This document shows, piece after piece, positions 13,959 to 26,811 of a stretch of 64,000 nucleotides of DNA; the first letter of the stretch is position 1; each line of letters opens with the position of its first letter. Under the pieces are notes generated by a model. It made no database searches. It had not been told where the DNA came from and saw nothing but the letters and a program-made list of their open reading frames with translations. Made by a program: the position numbers and the translations under genes. Origin of the DNA: Trema orientale (taxonomy: Eukaryota; Streptophyta; Magnoliopsida; Rosales; Cannabaceae); assembly GCA_002914845.1 (NCBI GenBank), contig JXTC01000185.1, forward strand, positions 85,621 through 149,620. Direction: 5' to 3'.

Positions 13959-14838
13959 ATTAAAGAATGGAAAGGATTTTAGAAAAGGCAGAGTTATATC
14001 TCTCATCGTGTAACCCACCAATAAAAAATTACAGAAGACAAAGTAAAACGTGTTTATAGGGACTTTGAATTGAGGCATTACAGAATTTCAATTTGAGATT
14101 TATCAGTGTTTCATTAGAATAATAGGTAATTAGAATACTTCTAATTTGTCTTCTCTTACGCGAGAAAGAAAGAAAAGTTTCCAAAAAAAATAAAATAAAA
14201 TATAAAAATAATAATCCAAGTTTCTAGCAGAATACCATAGCATTCTTTAATTACGAGTGTTTTTCTAGGTCGTTCACCAATAAAAAGAGCCTAGTGTTAT
14301 TGGAGTTTAATTTTATAAACACATTGGATCAGGTGTAGGTGTTCAGACTCCATAGCCCAAAACATTGGAACATGTGTTACAATTCAAACTCATAACCCGA
14401 AACATTGGATCGAATGAAATATTGATGATGTCATACCATTTTTTTGGTGAGATAAAATTGTCTGATCCAAGAACCTATTTAGATTGATAAACTCGGGCTC
14501 GTGTAAAGAAAATCGAATTGGTAATTGGGTAGGAAGCTATTATGCTCGCTATGGTATTATTAGTTGTCCTTAGTAAATTTTGTTTAAATATTTAAACTGA
14601 CTTCATATTCAAGCAATGATGTTCAAACTTCATTGTTTCAGATTTGGCCTTTACATTCAAAGAAACAGTCTTTTAGGAACTGTTATTTTCGGTCTATACT
14701 CTTTGTTCTACGTTATAATAATGTCTTTTAACATTTTGATACTTTGAATACTTTTTTTTTTGGGCCGATTGCTAACGTGGCGTGGAAGCAATTGTTGATC
14801 AGTTGAACAATCATTTTTTCCTCTATTGCTTTTATTTA

Positions 14839-15443
14839 TGGGTTAATTTTTATTAAAAAAAAAAAACCCTTCATTTTAGCAAGAAAAAAAAAACTAAAGT
14901 TTTTCGTTATATCAAATAAAATTTTGAATTTTTTTAATTCTAGCAATAAAATTTGTGGGTTTCTTATTATATTAAATAAAATTTTGAGATTTTGAAATAC
15001 AATCAAATTGAACCCAAAACAGATATTTAATCAACGAATATACAACGTGATTAAGATTTGACTTTATTTTCTAAGTGTTCTATACTTATGAACTATTTTT
15101 TAATATTTATTTCAACTAAAAAAGTCAACATTTTCAATATAGAATGATATAGTTTTCGCTTAATTGGGGTGCTTGTCAATGTGAATAGTTTCGAATAGTC
15201 GTGCATGACAGTGTACATTAAGGAAAAATGGGACATATGACTTATTTCGTAAACTAATTTGATTCGATTTTATAATCCAAAGGTTTTATTTGATATAACT
15301 AAAAACTCAAGATTTTTTTTTTAACTAAAATTAAACAAAGATAAGGTTTTTTTTTTTATATTATCGAAAACCCAGGTTTTTTTTTTTTTGGCTAAAATTA
15401 AAAAACTCAGGATTTTTTTTTTTTTTTTGGGGATAATATCCCG
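14839..15443. mobile_element. Non-autonomous foldback element, family F, copy 1
   Basis: The ends are imperfect inverted repeats, with 'gggttaatttttatt' plus an A run on the left and its counterpart 'ggggataatatccc' preceded by T runs on the right. Inside, the words atatcaaataaaatttt and their reverse complement recur near both ends. Related copies lie at 36,787-37,308 and 62,790-63,256. No transposase is present. The superfamily is not assigned; boundaries are approximate. Confidence 0.5.
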
Positions 15444-16719
15444 TTTTATTATTTTAGCTTGAAATCATTTTCTTTATTTACTTCAATTGAAGTGTTGTCT
15501 ATGATTTGAACTGATTACTTGAAGAATTCAGTACCAAAGTCGAATTGCTCATTCTTCGTTGTGGCTTCATGGACATTCAATAATATACAGATAATAACTG
15601 GACTAATGATCTTTATTTAATGGAAGTTCTTACATTCCGTCTGTCATTAACCATAGCAAATAGGAGAGTAAGTAAGAAAATGGAAGTGCGAACCATAAAA
15701 ATAAAGAAAATATTGGTTACTCTCTTCAAAATTAAAATTATAGGTGCTTGACACGATTGGGCTACAAATGCGATCATCTGTCAGATGTTCATAGTTTTCA
15801 ATTAGTTAAGGTTATGTTACTAACCCATAATAAACACACACAAAAAAAAAAAAAAAACCTTCATATACTTGGATTATGTTATTTTCTTATCTTTGTGTCT
15901 TTTCTTGAAAAATATATACCGTCAAAAGTATAATAAACTCTTTGCCCAACCCCTGATATATAAACGTGTACCACCCAGGTGTTAAAAGTCTTAAGTAGTA
16001 TTTTTCTTTTAATGGCAATTTTACGTAGTATTGCCATGACAATGAGGTAAGAAACCACATACAAGAATTTTTCGCTCAAAACTTCTCTTTTGTGCTTTAT
16101 TTAGGAGTTACGTACTAGCAATCACGGCGAAAAGGTGCAATGGAAGGGGTACCTACCATTGAAAATTTCATTCTTGATGGTCATTTTGGATTTTCTATTC
16201 TTGTAGAAACCTTTCAATCAATCGAGTCAGCAATTTATGCAGCCAATAGGCTTCGATCTATTTGTAAATAAAGACGAGAAAACCCGGATATGATAAGGGA
16301 CAAAAAGGGAAAAAGCAAGAACAAAAGCCAATGAACCAGCTTCTGCAATTTGGAATAACTATAATGAGTTCTGCCAAACACAAACTGATTATAGGTTTAT
16401 TAGTCCTAATTCTGTCATTTTCTATGTCCCCACCCCTCAAGCCTCACTCCAATACTCAAAAAAAGGAATGTGGATTGGTGACCATACAAAATTCCCAACT
16501 CATATTAAAAAAAATAATAAAAAAAAAATTCCCAACTTAAACCACTACAAGAACAAACAACCACGCGCAAAGCCAGACCTAGTCAAATGGACCACAGTCC
16601 ACACAAACAATCATTCCTGGACAGTATATTTATAAAAATCAAGCCTCCTATCTTTGGCCTAAAATAAGTGGATTCTTTGTTTTTCTTACTAAAATAAAAT
16701 AAGGAGATGGCTATGGTAG

Positions 16720-16859
16720 AGGCGTCCCTACGTAGGGTCATGCCTTAATTATCGTTGGATGGGAATCTGTAGAGAATAACGGAAATCTGTAGAGAATCTA
16801 TTTATATACAGATTCCCATCCAACGGTGAATAGACAGGGCCCTACGTAAGGACGCCCCT
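16720..16859. mobile_element. Short foldback MITE with about 52-bp arms
   Basis: The left arm 16,720-16,771 (from aggcgtccctacgtaggg to cgttggatgggaatctgta) is matched by an inverted right arm at 16,807-16,859. The spacer of about 35 bp repeats 'aatctgtagagaat'. The flanks TATGGTAG and TACTGTAG agree at 6 of 8 positions and could be a decayed 8-bp target duplication, as hAT elements make; this is inference. Confidence 0.65.
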
Positions 16860-17707
16860 ACTGTAGACGCGCCCATAAAATAAACCATTTTAATCACTAA
16901 AAGAGAGCCCATACGTACCGAGACTCAACACGTGAGATGAATTAAAATATATAATTAACACAAATACTCGGGGAGAATTGCGTGAAAGTTTCAGGGATAG
17001 AGAGAGCCACAACCACCTGCATTAATAACCTATGAAGACCCCATAACTCCAAAAGAGTGACAGTAAATTAAACACTAGGACATTTTAAATTAAGTTTGAG
17101 TAATTCGCAAAAAGTAAATACATAATATTATCTCGCACGCTTCATTCCCTGCTCCATATTTATATTATAAAACCACGTCACAAAACAGGAAAGAGGTAAC
17201 GATATGTGCAAACAGAAAAAATCTAAGGAATGGTAGTATTTTTTGCCACAAAATCAACGAGGCCATGGGCTTCATCATCATCCAAAAAAAAAAGCAAGAG
17301 AAGATACATATGGAAGGTCGAGGGATAATAACCTTTCATGATTCCTGCAGTTCCCTTTGTTGGCATATTTTCCCTCAGGAAGGTGTAAATTGCAGTTGGT
17401 TCTGGGCTCTCACCCCATAAATTGCAGGGTGGCTTCTTCTATACATGAATTTTGAGAGTGGATTATTTGGCAATATATATAAAAAGATAACTGATTGTAT
17501 CCTCCAACTGATGATCCATTGATCCTCCTAGGCTTTTTCTTGGAAGTCCTTTTAACAGTCCCAAATAATCTTCATCATGGTCTCTTCAGAACAAAATCCC
17601 ATATCACTATACCTCTGTAGCGAACTTTCTTAAAGATCTGTGTTAACTAAAACCTAACACTGTGGGAGAACACCGAAGAATGTCACGAAATTTCCTAGCA
17701 TAGATAA

Positions 17708-20700
17708 TCACGTACTGCTCAATTGTTCATCCGACAGTTCTAAACACTCCTCTGGGTTGGCATAGAAGTAGTCCTCTTCTTTGGGCCTGTCAGGGATCAC
17801 CAACCTTTTGGTTGGGTTCCCCATGCGTTCTGCATGAGTTTCCTTTACAGCAGATGAAAATTCATCCCAATTAAGTGACCCACTACTGTACTGGTCTATT
17901 AAATCAACGAGAAGCTTTCTGTCCAACAATATCGTCTTCTTGAAACCAAGAAATCTGAAAAAATATCAGAAGGCAAACAAATTCCCATTTTAGACTATAA
18001 GTTACAAAACCATAAAAGGTGACACAAGTTAGTTTTCAACAGATAACAAGAAACAACATACAATGAAGCAAAACCCCAAAGGCTGGGACCACGAAGTTCA
18101 TGTAAAACACAACATCAGATACACTAACAGGTACATAAGAGGAAAATTTTCAAGCAAGGTTAAAAAAAGATCTGGCTGGTAGCAGAGCAATAGAGAGAGG
18201 TGTAACGTATCATATTCCTCAATCAGACATAAGGACAAAATATTAAAAGTGGCCAAGGTTTGAATTCGAAAAACGTCCTATGGTATCGTCAAGAACTAAA
18301 TTGCAAATGCAATATGAACAAATAATGGTTGAACTTATAAATTAGTACCTGCGATGGCCTTCAACAACTTTAGCCATGTTTCCATCGTATGTGGGAACAA
18401 AGATGTCACTCTCCAATGAGACAAGATAATCCAATGCTGCCATCTGGGATGAGTGATTCTGGAAAAACCTAAGGTCTGATGGATTCAACAGTGTCTCCTT
18501 TCTTACCTGTTAAGAAAATCCAAAAGCAGCCTATAAGAAATGAACAAAAAATAAAAAGTACCAAATGCAGCAACATTGCTACAGCTTTCATCCACTAACC
18601 AATTTTGGAAAAGCCTTTGCTAGACTTGCCATTCTCCTCTCTCCACCGTATATCTCACCAGCTGCGATATAAATCTGGACATTAGGATCAATGCCCAGCG
18701 CTGTCAGAATAAGAGCAGTTTCTTCGGGTGTCAAAGGACACAGACCATCTTTCCTCTTCAGGTCAGAATTTATTATTTTTTCTTTCCACCAGGGATAAGC
18801 ATATCTGCCAAAAAGTGAAAATATTAGAAAGATTGAGGGGCAAACTAGATTCTGACTACATTTATCGACTCATAAAGATATGAGTACAGCACACCTCATT
18901 CTTGTTAACTCTTCCACCTCATCATTGTTGCAACCTTGGGTACATCCAGAAAATGCTAACATGTCCATTTCATATCTAAGATGAAGAACTAGGAACGGAC
19001 CGTTTTGCCTAAGAAGCCTGATAACTCTTCTACCCAATTCTTCTATTTGAGAAGTGAATCTCAGAGCACTAAAATTTACACGGCAACGTAGCTTTTGAAT
19101 CTCCAAAGGTTGACCATTATTGGCAAGTCTAGCATCAGTTCTATTAAGATGCACCACTTTATACTTTTGTATAAGAGGAAGAATCTGAAAAGTAAGATAA
19201 AATAACAAAAGATCTTTAGTACAGAGGTTCTGTAACATGATCAAGGAAGAGACACCCAAAAAAAAGATAGCTCCATAGTCTATAGCATTAAGCTTCAAGC
19301 CAATATCTGAAGTTTAATGAATCTTTAAAACTTGACGAATTCAACTTTCTGTGACCCTAGAGACAAGAAAACAATGATAAAGAACTAACCTGTTTATGAT
19401 AATAAGAAATGTCAGACCAACTAATTGGTGGCATGGTATAAATGCCTCCTAGTTCCACTCTTCTTTTGAGCCTGGGAGGCAATTCCTTCAATATGCGAAC
19501 CTCGTCTCTTAAGGACGTAATGAAATGGTCCACATCAAATATGTCTTGAAACTCACTGCCACACAAAGCAATAAGTAATCATTGGAGCATAAGTAAGAAT
19601 CTGTACTGAAATACGAGGGAAAAAATTTTATCAAAGCTTTGAATACGCGAGGAAAGTCAAGTTGACACACCTAGGGTCTGCCCAAAAGGATGTTTTGTCC
19701 AATTCAGGCACTATAAGTGTGACATTCAAATATCTTGCAATAGCAACCATGTCACAAATCTGTGTTGCACACAACCAGAAAAGAAAAACGAACAAGTCAC
19801 AAGCCGCCCATAATATCAGAACATCAAAGCAGTGAATCACCTTAGTACACTGAATTTTGCTAATCACTCACCGCTGCTCTCATTTGATTGAGTCCCCCAT
19901 TGCAGGAAACCATCAGGTAACCGTTGTTCTTATAAACTCCTGAATCACCGAAAAAAAAAAAGGAAAAGAAAAAAGGACAAGTTTCAAAGTGAAAATCAGA
20001 AAAAGGATAACAAAGAAATATTTCCGCCCCCCCCACAAACAAAAAAAGGAACAAAAAATAAAATACAGCCAATAAAAGAAAGGAGGGGAAAGAATGTCCA
20101 CATAAAGAAAGTCCGGATAATGAAAAGGATTATACACCATAGAGAAAACCATTTCACTAAATCTGGCAGCAAAAACAAATGAGGGAAAAAAGTTTATACC
20201 TTTTTTTTTTCCCTATTCCTTAACCAACAAAACGGGAAATAAATGGGGTTAATTATTGGCATATTTCAACACCGACAGAAAATTGATTTATACAACCCAA
20301 TTTATAATATCCCTAAATAGATAGAACAACTGCTTCTATTCTTCAAATTCAAAACGATTATCGAAAATCAGAATAAGAAAAACACAGATAATGAAAATGA
20401 TTTGACTCTCAGATCTCAATTGGGTTTTTTTCATCCCAACCCAAATAAAAGTGAGAGAAATTAAGAAAGCATACCAAATATGATCCTGCAAATACATCAT
20501 ATACTTGATTTTCAGGAAACAGCAGAAAAAAATTGAACTTGTATTTATACGTTTTCCTTTTTTTTTTAATAAAACTAAATTAAAAAAAAAAAAAACACAA
20601 TTATGCAGGCCGCCATTGAATGTACTTCACCGGTTCAAATTCTCTTTTTTTTTGTTTGTTTCTTTTGGTTTAAGAAAAAAAAAAAGGTAAGAAACTCACT

Positions 20701-21018
20701 CTTGGGAGGAAGAACTCTGGCTTGTACGGAAGGCGTCTTGTCTTGCAGAGCTAAGATGGCGGCAGAGGACTCCTGAGTGAAACACGAAGGCCAGCCTTTG
20801 AGAACCCTAGGTCCCCACATGTCCCCTAAGGCCGTGAGTTGGACTATACAGGTCCAGAGCAAAACCGACGTCGTTGCTCGTATCATCCAGAGCTTCGTTT
20901 TCGACCTCGACGGCGCCGTCGTCGTCGTCCCCATCGTCGTCGTCTTCAACTTCTCTCCTCCCAAAGACTTGAACCCCATTCTCCTTTCTCTCTTCTCCTT
21001 CTTCTCCAACCTGCACAT
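17708..21018 (-). CDS. O-fucosyltransferase family protein (plant GT106-type, ESMERALDA1-like group)
   Basis: Eight exons on the minus strand: 21018-20700, 19939-19872, 19759-19671, 19555-19390, 19184-18895, 18804-18600, 18506-18349, 17954-17708. All introns are GT-AG and in frame, giving 513 residues. The ATG at 21018 is preceded at once by an in-frame TGA, which fixes the start. A short basic tail is followed by one membrane anchor at about residues 44-63, so a type II Golgi protein is expected. The catalytic domain runs from about residue 111: [16 protein letters not shown] (GGLNQ at 121-125), [12 protein letters not shown], then the [14 protein letters not shown] motif (H282, R284, E286), and [16 protein letters not shown] near the C-terminus. 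In this family these motifs bind GDP-fucose. Members act on cell-wall or protein substrates in the secretory pathway; ESMD1 is tied to cell adhesion. The ESMD1-like placement is from memory of the sequence; the substrate cannot be read from sequence. Confidence 0.93.
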
Positions 21019-21690
21019 CAATCCTCAACCCCTTTTCTTTCTCTTTTAACCATCCATATCTTCTTCTCTTCTCTTCTCTTCTCTTCTCCCCCACCCCAAG
21101 CTTCGATTCTCCTCGAATTCACTTCAATGCCGGATCAAAAATCAAAGACCAAAACCAAAATCTCTCGCTTCCTTTCCAAATCTCGAAGATCCAAAACTCC
21201 GAGATCCGAATTCAGACCCTGAACAAACTCACCAGACCTTGCCACATTCAAAACCTGAAAACCCTCCGAATTCGAAAGATTCCTCACCAAACAGCCCGAA
21301 GAAACCTCAATTCCCAATCACATTGCACAGAGCTCCGATCTTCTCCGATCACCAACAACAACTTCGCCGGAAAATGTCGCCGAACTCATCCTCTCCTCCA
21401 AGATCCGACGCTTTACTCCGGCCTGAAACTTCGCCGGAAAATATCGCCGCTTACGATCGCCGAACACAATATTATATATGTATATATATATGTATGTATG
21501 TATAAGGAAAGAGATAGAAATATAGAGAGAGAAATAGACGAGGCTGTGAAGAAAACCGCGTCTTGCCAAAAAAACCAAGAGAGAGAGAGAGACTGTGATT
21601 GTTTTTGTGAGAGGAGGAGGAGGAGAGAGAAAGAAGAGAGAGAGACAGAGAGAGAGAGAGGGGGGTGTGGGTGGTGGTGACGTGCACCGC
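21019..21690 (-). other. Probable 5' leader and core promoter of the O-fucosyltransferase gene
   Basis: Read on the minus strand, this holds CT-rich tracts (reverse of the GAGAGA runs at 21,580-21,660), a (GAAGA)n tract (21,061-21,089 on the plus strand reads as CTTCT repeats) and no intron signal I trust. Several frames stay open here because of the low-complexity composition, not because of coding. A long purine/pyrimidine-rich leader is common in plant genes of this type. Confidence 0.45.
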
Positions 21691-21699
21691 TGGATAGGT

Positions 21700-23370
21700 G
21701 GGCCGAACCGTTGTTGGGCTTTGCGTTTGCGGCCCGAATGGTCAGCCAATAAATGCAGGCCAGCTATGTGAGTCCAAGGCCGGCCCCACTGGAGTTAAGT
21801 TTTTACTCAGATGCGTCAATGATCAATCCACACAATGAATGACACGTGGCCGTACGATATGGCCGGTCCTTCCGGAATCTGTATGAGAAGGCTGTAGGGT
21901 GGTTGGTAGTCGCCGTTCAATTCGATGCCGATATCACGATACGCCGACAATATATCGCGATAGACGATATTTTGGTGCTAAATGATTTATTATGCCTTTG
22001 ATAAAGATAATTGGGAAAAATTTTAAATGCTCTCTCCTATTCTAGGAGTACCGTCGGGTACTAATTAGGGATTTCCATCCATTTTTGTGCATTCCATAAT
22101 TTTCTTTAGTTGATTTCTTCCTTTTTTTTTATTCTTATTTTGGCTCCATCTTTTTTTCGTTAAATGCGTGAAAAAATAAAAGATATATGTATTTAGGTGA
22201 GACATCTAGCCCAATTTTTGAGAGATTTTATTGTAATGTTTTTAGAAAAAGATTAATTTATTGGCAAGTTGTGGTTAATGATAGACTATAATGGTTAATT
22301 TGGAATAATCATATTCTTTTTTCCTTCAATATTTTTCTATTCATATTACACTCATTGCTTATTGGCCAAATTTTGTCTACCAAGTCTAATTAATATGAGA
22401 GTCTTTTATTTAGTAACTTTCCACCCAAAAGGAGAGTGTGTTCCAAACCAGATACAATTTAGTTAATGAGATTTGGCAAATTCACTTTTTAATTGTTATT
22501 GACAATAAAATCTTCAAATCTAATTTGCTGCTATTGTTTTCAAATCCCAATTTAAAATGAAGTCAAAATACAATCAATGATAGTAATAAGAACTAAAAAA
22601 TCAGACTTAATAAATAAAGAAGAAAAGGTAAACAAAAGTATGACCCTAAAAATTGTCACGAGTAGACTACTAGATCCGCATCAATATGAAAATATGGATA
22701 ATACTAAGTATCCCACCTCATATCTCACATTTATTTTTTTAATACCACATGATGTAACATATCATCATATAAATGGTGAACATCAATCAATTTATAAATG
22801 ATAAGTTTCAACTGATCAACTTAATAGTAGAAACTCATCTATCACATTAGGTGGTATTAAAAAAATGGTAAAAAAGTGGGATAACTAGCACTATTCTAAA
22901 AATATTTGTAGAAAAAATTTACATACACAGTTGATATATTTCAGGATATTTCCATGTACGTTACCTCAAAAAGATAATGATTTAAAAAAACTAATCTGGC
23001 TGTTAAAAGCATAGTAAAAGAGACTAGTGTAAAAGTATGTGAAGAAATTTATCCCAAAAAAATATATATGTGAAGAAATTCTATCATGCGAAGAAATTTT
23101 ACTCCACGCATCCCCAAAAAAGAAGAATTGTAATAAAGATAAAAAGAATTCCTTACCTCAAAAAGGGGGAAAAAAAAGAGAAAAAGAAAAAAAAAAAAAA
23201 AAGAAAAGGTGATTCCTAAAAAATGAATAAATAAAAATAAGAAAAAAATAAAGAAAAAAGTTTCAAAATGAAAATAGCACATGATAAAATTGCAAGAATA
23301 TCTAAAAAGGACGTTATTTTGGCGATAACTACTGTGACAACTGGCTCTCTGATTAATAGTTTGCAACTTT
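21700..23370. other. Upstream AT-rich region, no gene seen
   Basis: About 300 bp (21,680-21,980) adjacent to the fucosyltransferase leader is GC-richer and may be proximal promoter. The rest, to about 23,370, is AT-rich with A runs and shows no protein or RNA gene that I recognise. Confidence 0.5.
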
Positions 23371-23379
23371 GTACGGTCC

Positions 23380-23720
23380 CGCCCTCCGCCTAGCCGCTAA
23401 AGCTCCGTCTGAGTGTCGGTTGCGCCGTTTAAACGGAGCTAACGGCGTCGTTTTCCCAGGACGGCCCAAAGCGGTACGAAAGATCCGATTGATGGCCGTG
23501 TCGGGACACGTGTCTAGCTACATTTGCTTTTGACGTTTTTTAGACCCTCATCTCTAATTCCCTCGTGAGCTCTGAGTTATGGGTCCCACTTTCGATCTGA
23601 GTGACTCCATCATACCAGTTCACAGTACTCATGTGTCATCACACGCGCCAATCATCTAAGGTACATGTCACCACACGTGTCCATGTATTTGAGAATGTGC
23701 CTTCCACGCGCTCAGTAGAC
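23380..23720. promoter_or_regulatory. Orphan GC-rich island with ACGT-core boxes
   Basis: This block stands out from its AT-rich surroundings. It contains gacacgtgtc, cacacgtgtcc and several cacgcg-type words, resembling G-box/ABRE promoter elements. The nearest gene start is the minus-strand fucosyltransferase at 21,018, 2.4 kb away. It could be a distal promoter block, a promoter left from a lost gene, or part of an unrecognised repeat. Confidence 0.4.
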
Positions 23721-24685
23721 TCGTGGTTTTTTAGACAGTAGGAAGATATACAGTCCTGTGAGTTAGGGAACCATCAACCATTTGATCTCTACATCTTAAG
23801 TGGGTGGGTTCCATGACATAACCATTAGAAGGGCTAAAAAGAAAAAGGGCCAAAAAAAGTCCTTTTTTCAAAATAATAATAATAAAATTTGAAAAGAAAA
23901 TTATTATTAAAATTTGAAAAGAAAATCAAACAAGGAAAAAGACAAAAACAGAAACAAAAGATCGAGCAAGCTAAAGTAGTTTGATAGGACGGAAAAATTA
24001 GTCCAAGCATGTTTACATATATTTTGACCAAGTGAAAGTATTAAAGACTTGAAGACATGAGCCAAGATTAGAACAAATTTAAAATAGTAGTTGGAGCAAT
24101 TCATAAGCCATTTATGCTAAACAGGATGTATCAAGATTGGCATGAACATAAGTTTGATGTGGAAATTGATTTTTTATGCCAATTTTTGTGTTCACATTAA
24201 CTTTCTTATATTGATGTAATTGTTCTACTTATTTTCTAAGACAATTCGTGGGAGGATAAGAAAAAACTACTTTATTGGTACTCAATTTTCCTTTTAAACT
24301 AAGGATACATATATCACTAAACCAACAATGTAAACTGAGTGAAGCATGGATTTTTCATATATTATCTCCATCTATGCTGCTTATTTCATGTATAGTCCTT
24401 GTATAACTCATTATTTAATTGGATGTTTGGCAGTCTCATGAAATTTCCATCGCTCCATTGGGTAGTGGGTTCAAGGATCACATTGGGTCTACTAAAAAAT
24501 CTCACTTGTCCCAAGTTCTTTAATAGTCGAAATATATCAAAAGCGTACTTTTGAGCTAAATATATTAATATATTAAATGAATAGTAAAATGAAAGTGACA
24601 ATGGGAAATAAAAATTCTAAACTTGTAACCATACACGTTATTAGTATTTTTTTTTTTTTTTGTTTAAGTCATGTTACCTATTATA
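23721..24685. other. Intergenic, nothing recognised
   Basis: AT-rich sequence without coding features, clear repeats or RNA genes that I can support. Confidence 0.5.
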
Positions 24686-24961
24686 GGTTGCCAATTCAAT
24701 ATGTAGTCTTTTTTTTTTTACTTATGTATAGGTATTGTTGTTTAACCGTTAGATCATCATCTAATGGTGATTCAACAGCTATAATGAGATATATAAAAAG
24801 ACGTGCATTATTAATACTATTTTTCTATCTTACTTTTTATTATAAAAAAATGTGCATGATAAATTTTTATTGGCCGAAATGATACCTATGTATAGATAAA
24901 AAATAAAAAAGTAAAAAAATAATAATAATAAAAAAATAAAAAATTTACTGGATTAGTGCCC
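24686..24961. mobile_element. MITE family P, copy 1
   Basis: It begins ggttgccaattc and ends near tggattagtgccc. Internally it carries the paired words 'acttatgtataggtat' and 'atacctatgtatagat', which are inverted, and the stretch gttagatcatcatctaa. Copies at 25,685-25,905 and 39,135-39,374 share the same order of words, including aaagacgtg. No coding capacity. Boundaries come from comparing the three copies. Confidence 0.6.
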
Positions 24962-25454
24962 AGATATATAATGTGCATATTATATCATAATGCATGCAAT
25001 GGCAGGCATTCAATCCCAATCATGGCCAATTTCACCTAAATATTAAACTGAAAACCCGTTGTGTACCTTTTAAAATTTATAACGATGAAAAACCTCTCTA
25101 TTAGGGCTGGATCACTGGTGCACCACTCGATGGAATGAAATTGATATTCCTATGCCAAACTATATAGATAAAATAACTTGATTGATATGAAATCATATTA
25201 TTAGTTGATATTTAATGTATCTTTTTTATCCTATTCATTATATGCTACACCTAAAAAATTGTACGAATCAAATTTTTTTTCCAAATAAATTTTTGGGATG
25301 TTTAGTATGTTCCTTCCTTTCAATCTATCATCTACTGTTGTTTACATTTGTTTTGATTTTGTTACTATTTTTCTTGATTTAATATTAAAAAAAATGTATC
25401 AATACGCATTCCCTACCGCATAAAATGCCCCCTTTTTTTAACTAATATATATAT

Positions 25455-25668
25455 GGAGGACTTCTCAATGGTTACAATTTTTTTGTGACCATGAATGGAT
25501 ACTAAAAAAAGTAGTGATAGCATTAAATTTTTTTGATGGTAATAAATAGCATTAAATTTTTTTGACCAACCACCAAACTAATCACTACTGTAGGATATTA
25601 GATCCAACGGCTTAAATCATTGTAACCATCCATGGGTAAATATTATTGTAACCATTTAAACCAAACCC
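25455..25668. mobile_element. MITE family M, copy 1 (214 bp)
   Basis: It runs from ggaggacttctcaatgg to accatttaaaccaaaccc and is flanked on both sides by (TA)n. The copy at 34,613-34,826 has the same length and is nearly identical. The subterminal word aatggttacaat near the left end is inverted near the right end (attgtaaccatt), so weak terminal inverted repeats are present. Insertion in TA tracts recalls Micron-type or TA-targeting MITEs. Confidence 0.75.
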
Positions 25669-25684
25669 ATATATATATATATAT

Positions 25685-25905
25685 GGTTGCCAATCCGGTA
25701 GGTTTTTTTTTTTTTACCTATGTGTAGGTATTTTTTTCTAGCCGTTAGATCATCATCTAACAATGATCTAACGGCTAAAATGAGATGCATGAAAAGACGT
25801 GAATCTTTAATGTTTTTTCTCTCTCCTACTTTTTAATATAAAAAAATGTGCAAATTTTTTTTTCCTTGGCCCAATAGATACCTATGTATAGGTAAAAAAA
25901 AAAAA
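25685..25905. mobile_element. MITE family P, copy 2
   Basis: It starts ggttgccaatccgg directly after a TA tract and ends at taggtaaaaaaaa before another TA tract at about 25,910-25,933. It has the clearest inverted pair of the family: tacctatgtgtaggta on the left and atacctatgtataggta on the right, plus an inner inverted pair ccgttagatcat / atgatctaacgg. It sits head to tail with the M element, separated only by TA repeats. Confidence 0.65.
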
Positions 25906-26811
25906 ATACATATATATATATATATATATATATCATGTTTCACGCAACAAATAATACAGATGTTGATTGTTCTCCATCGACATTGCGCTATAGAGCAACT
26001 TCCTTATTTTCAGGGATATTTTTATTCGATTTATGTCTTAAACAATCATCACACGCACGTAATGTGTTCCTTAAAAAATATAAATTAAAATATGGTGTTC
26101 ATAATTTTTTTGAAGCAATAAGATGACTTAGATTTAACCATTTGATTAAGCAACGTTTGAAAAATGTAATAAATAATGATACAAAGATAAGTAAATTGAA
26201 TGTAATGTCATCATATGCGTTTGTAGAGGAAGTTGATATAAACTTGACAGATGCTTAGACTTAGATGAGGACCCCCGGAATAAAGAAGTAGGTAGACGGC
26301 AACCATATGTTTTAGGCCATGCATGCTTGTTTCCTACATAAAGGTCATTAGGATCAATATTAATTACCCTAAGTATGTTATTAGGAAAAAAAAAACAAAA
26401 AACAAAAAAGGAAGGGAAAAAAAAAAGTAGACATTTTTCAATAAGAGAAAAATATTTTTAGTTACAACATTTTTTTTTAGTCACTAGGTTAAGCTCAGAA
26501 ATTACTCTTTAAAACATTGACTCATTATTGTATCTGTTTTAATCATTATTATTTTTATCATTTTATTGTTTTGGTTGCTGAAAGGATTTTATTAAATAAG
26601 ATAAATCACGTAGTAGATCATATGGTTAAGGTTAACCATCTAGAATATAAAGATGTTTGTATTCATTCCTAGAAATTACATGTACATTTGCTATTTAACA
26701 TGTCGCAACTATATATGAATTAAATTTGTAAGAAAACAAATCTCAGCTGATGTTTTTCTTTTTTTTTGGTGACTGCAAATCTCACATGATTAAACTCAAG
26801 GATTAAAATAT

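Larger units (their letters stand above)
13027..17707. other. Intergenic spacer between the bHLH gene and the O-fucosyltransferase gene
   Basis: The two genes are convergent (tail to tail). The first few hundred bases after 13,026 should be the 3' UTR of the bHLH gene, and those before 17,707 the 3' UTR of the fucosyltransferase gene. Between them I see a TA microsatellite, two foldback elements (listed separately) and AT-rich filler; no coding potential. Confidence 0.6.

Noticed and set aside
13782-13982. Open frame of alternating Ile/Tyr
   Set aside because: Produced by the TA microsatellite; no coding pattern.
21318-21749. Ser/Pro/Leu-rich minus-strand frame and neighbours upstream of the fucosyltransferase gene
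   Set aside because: Arises from CT/GA-rich leader sequence; no domain and no conserved start.
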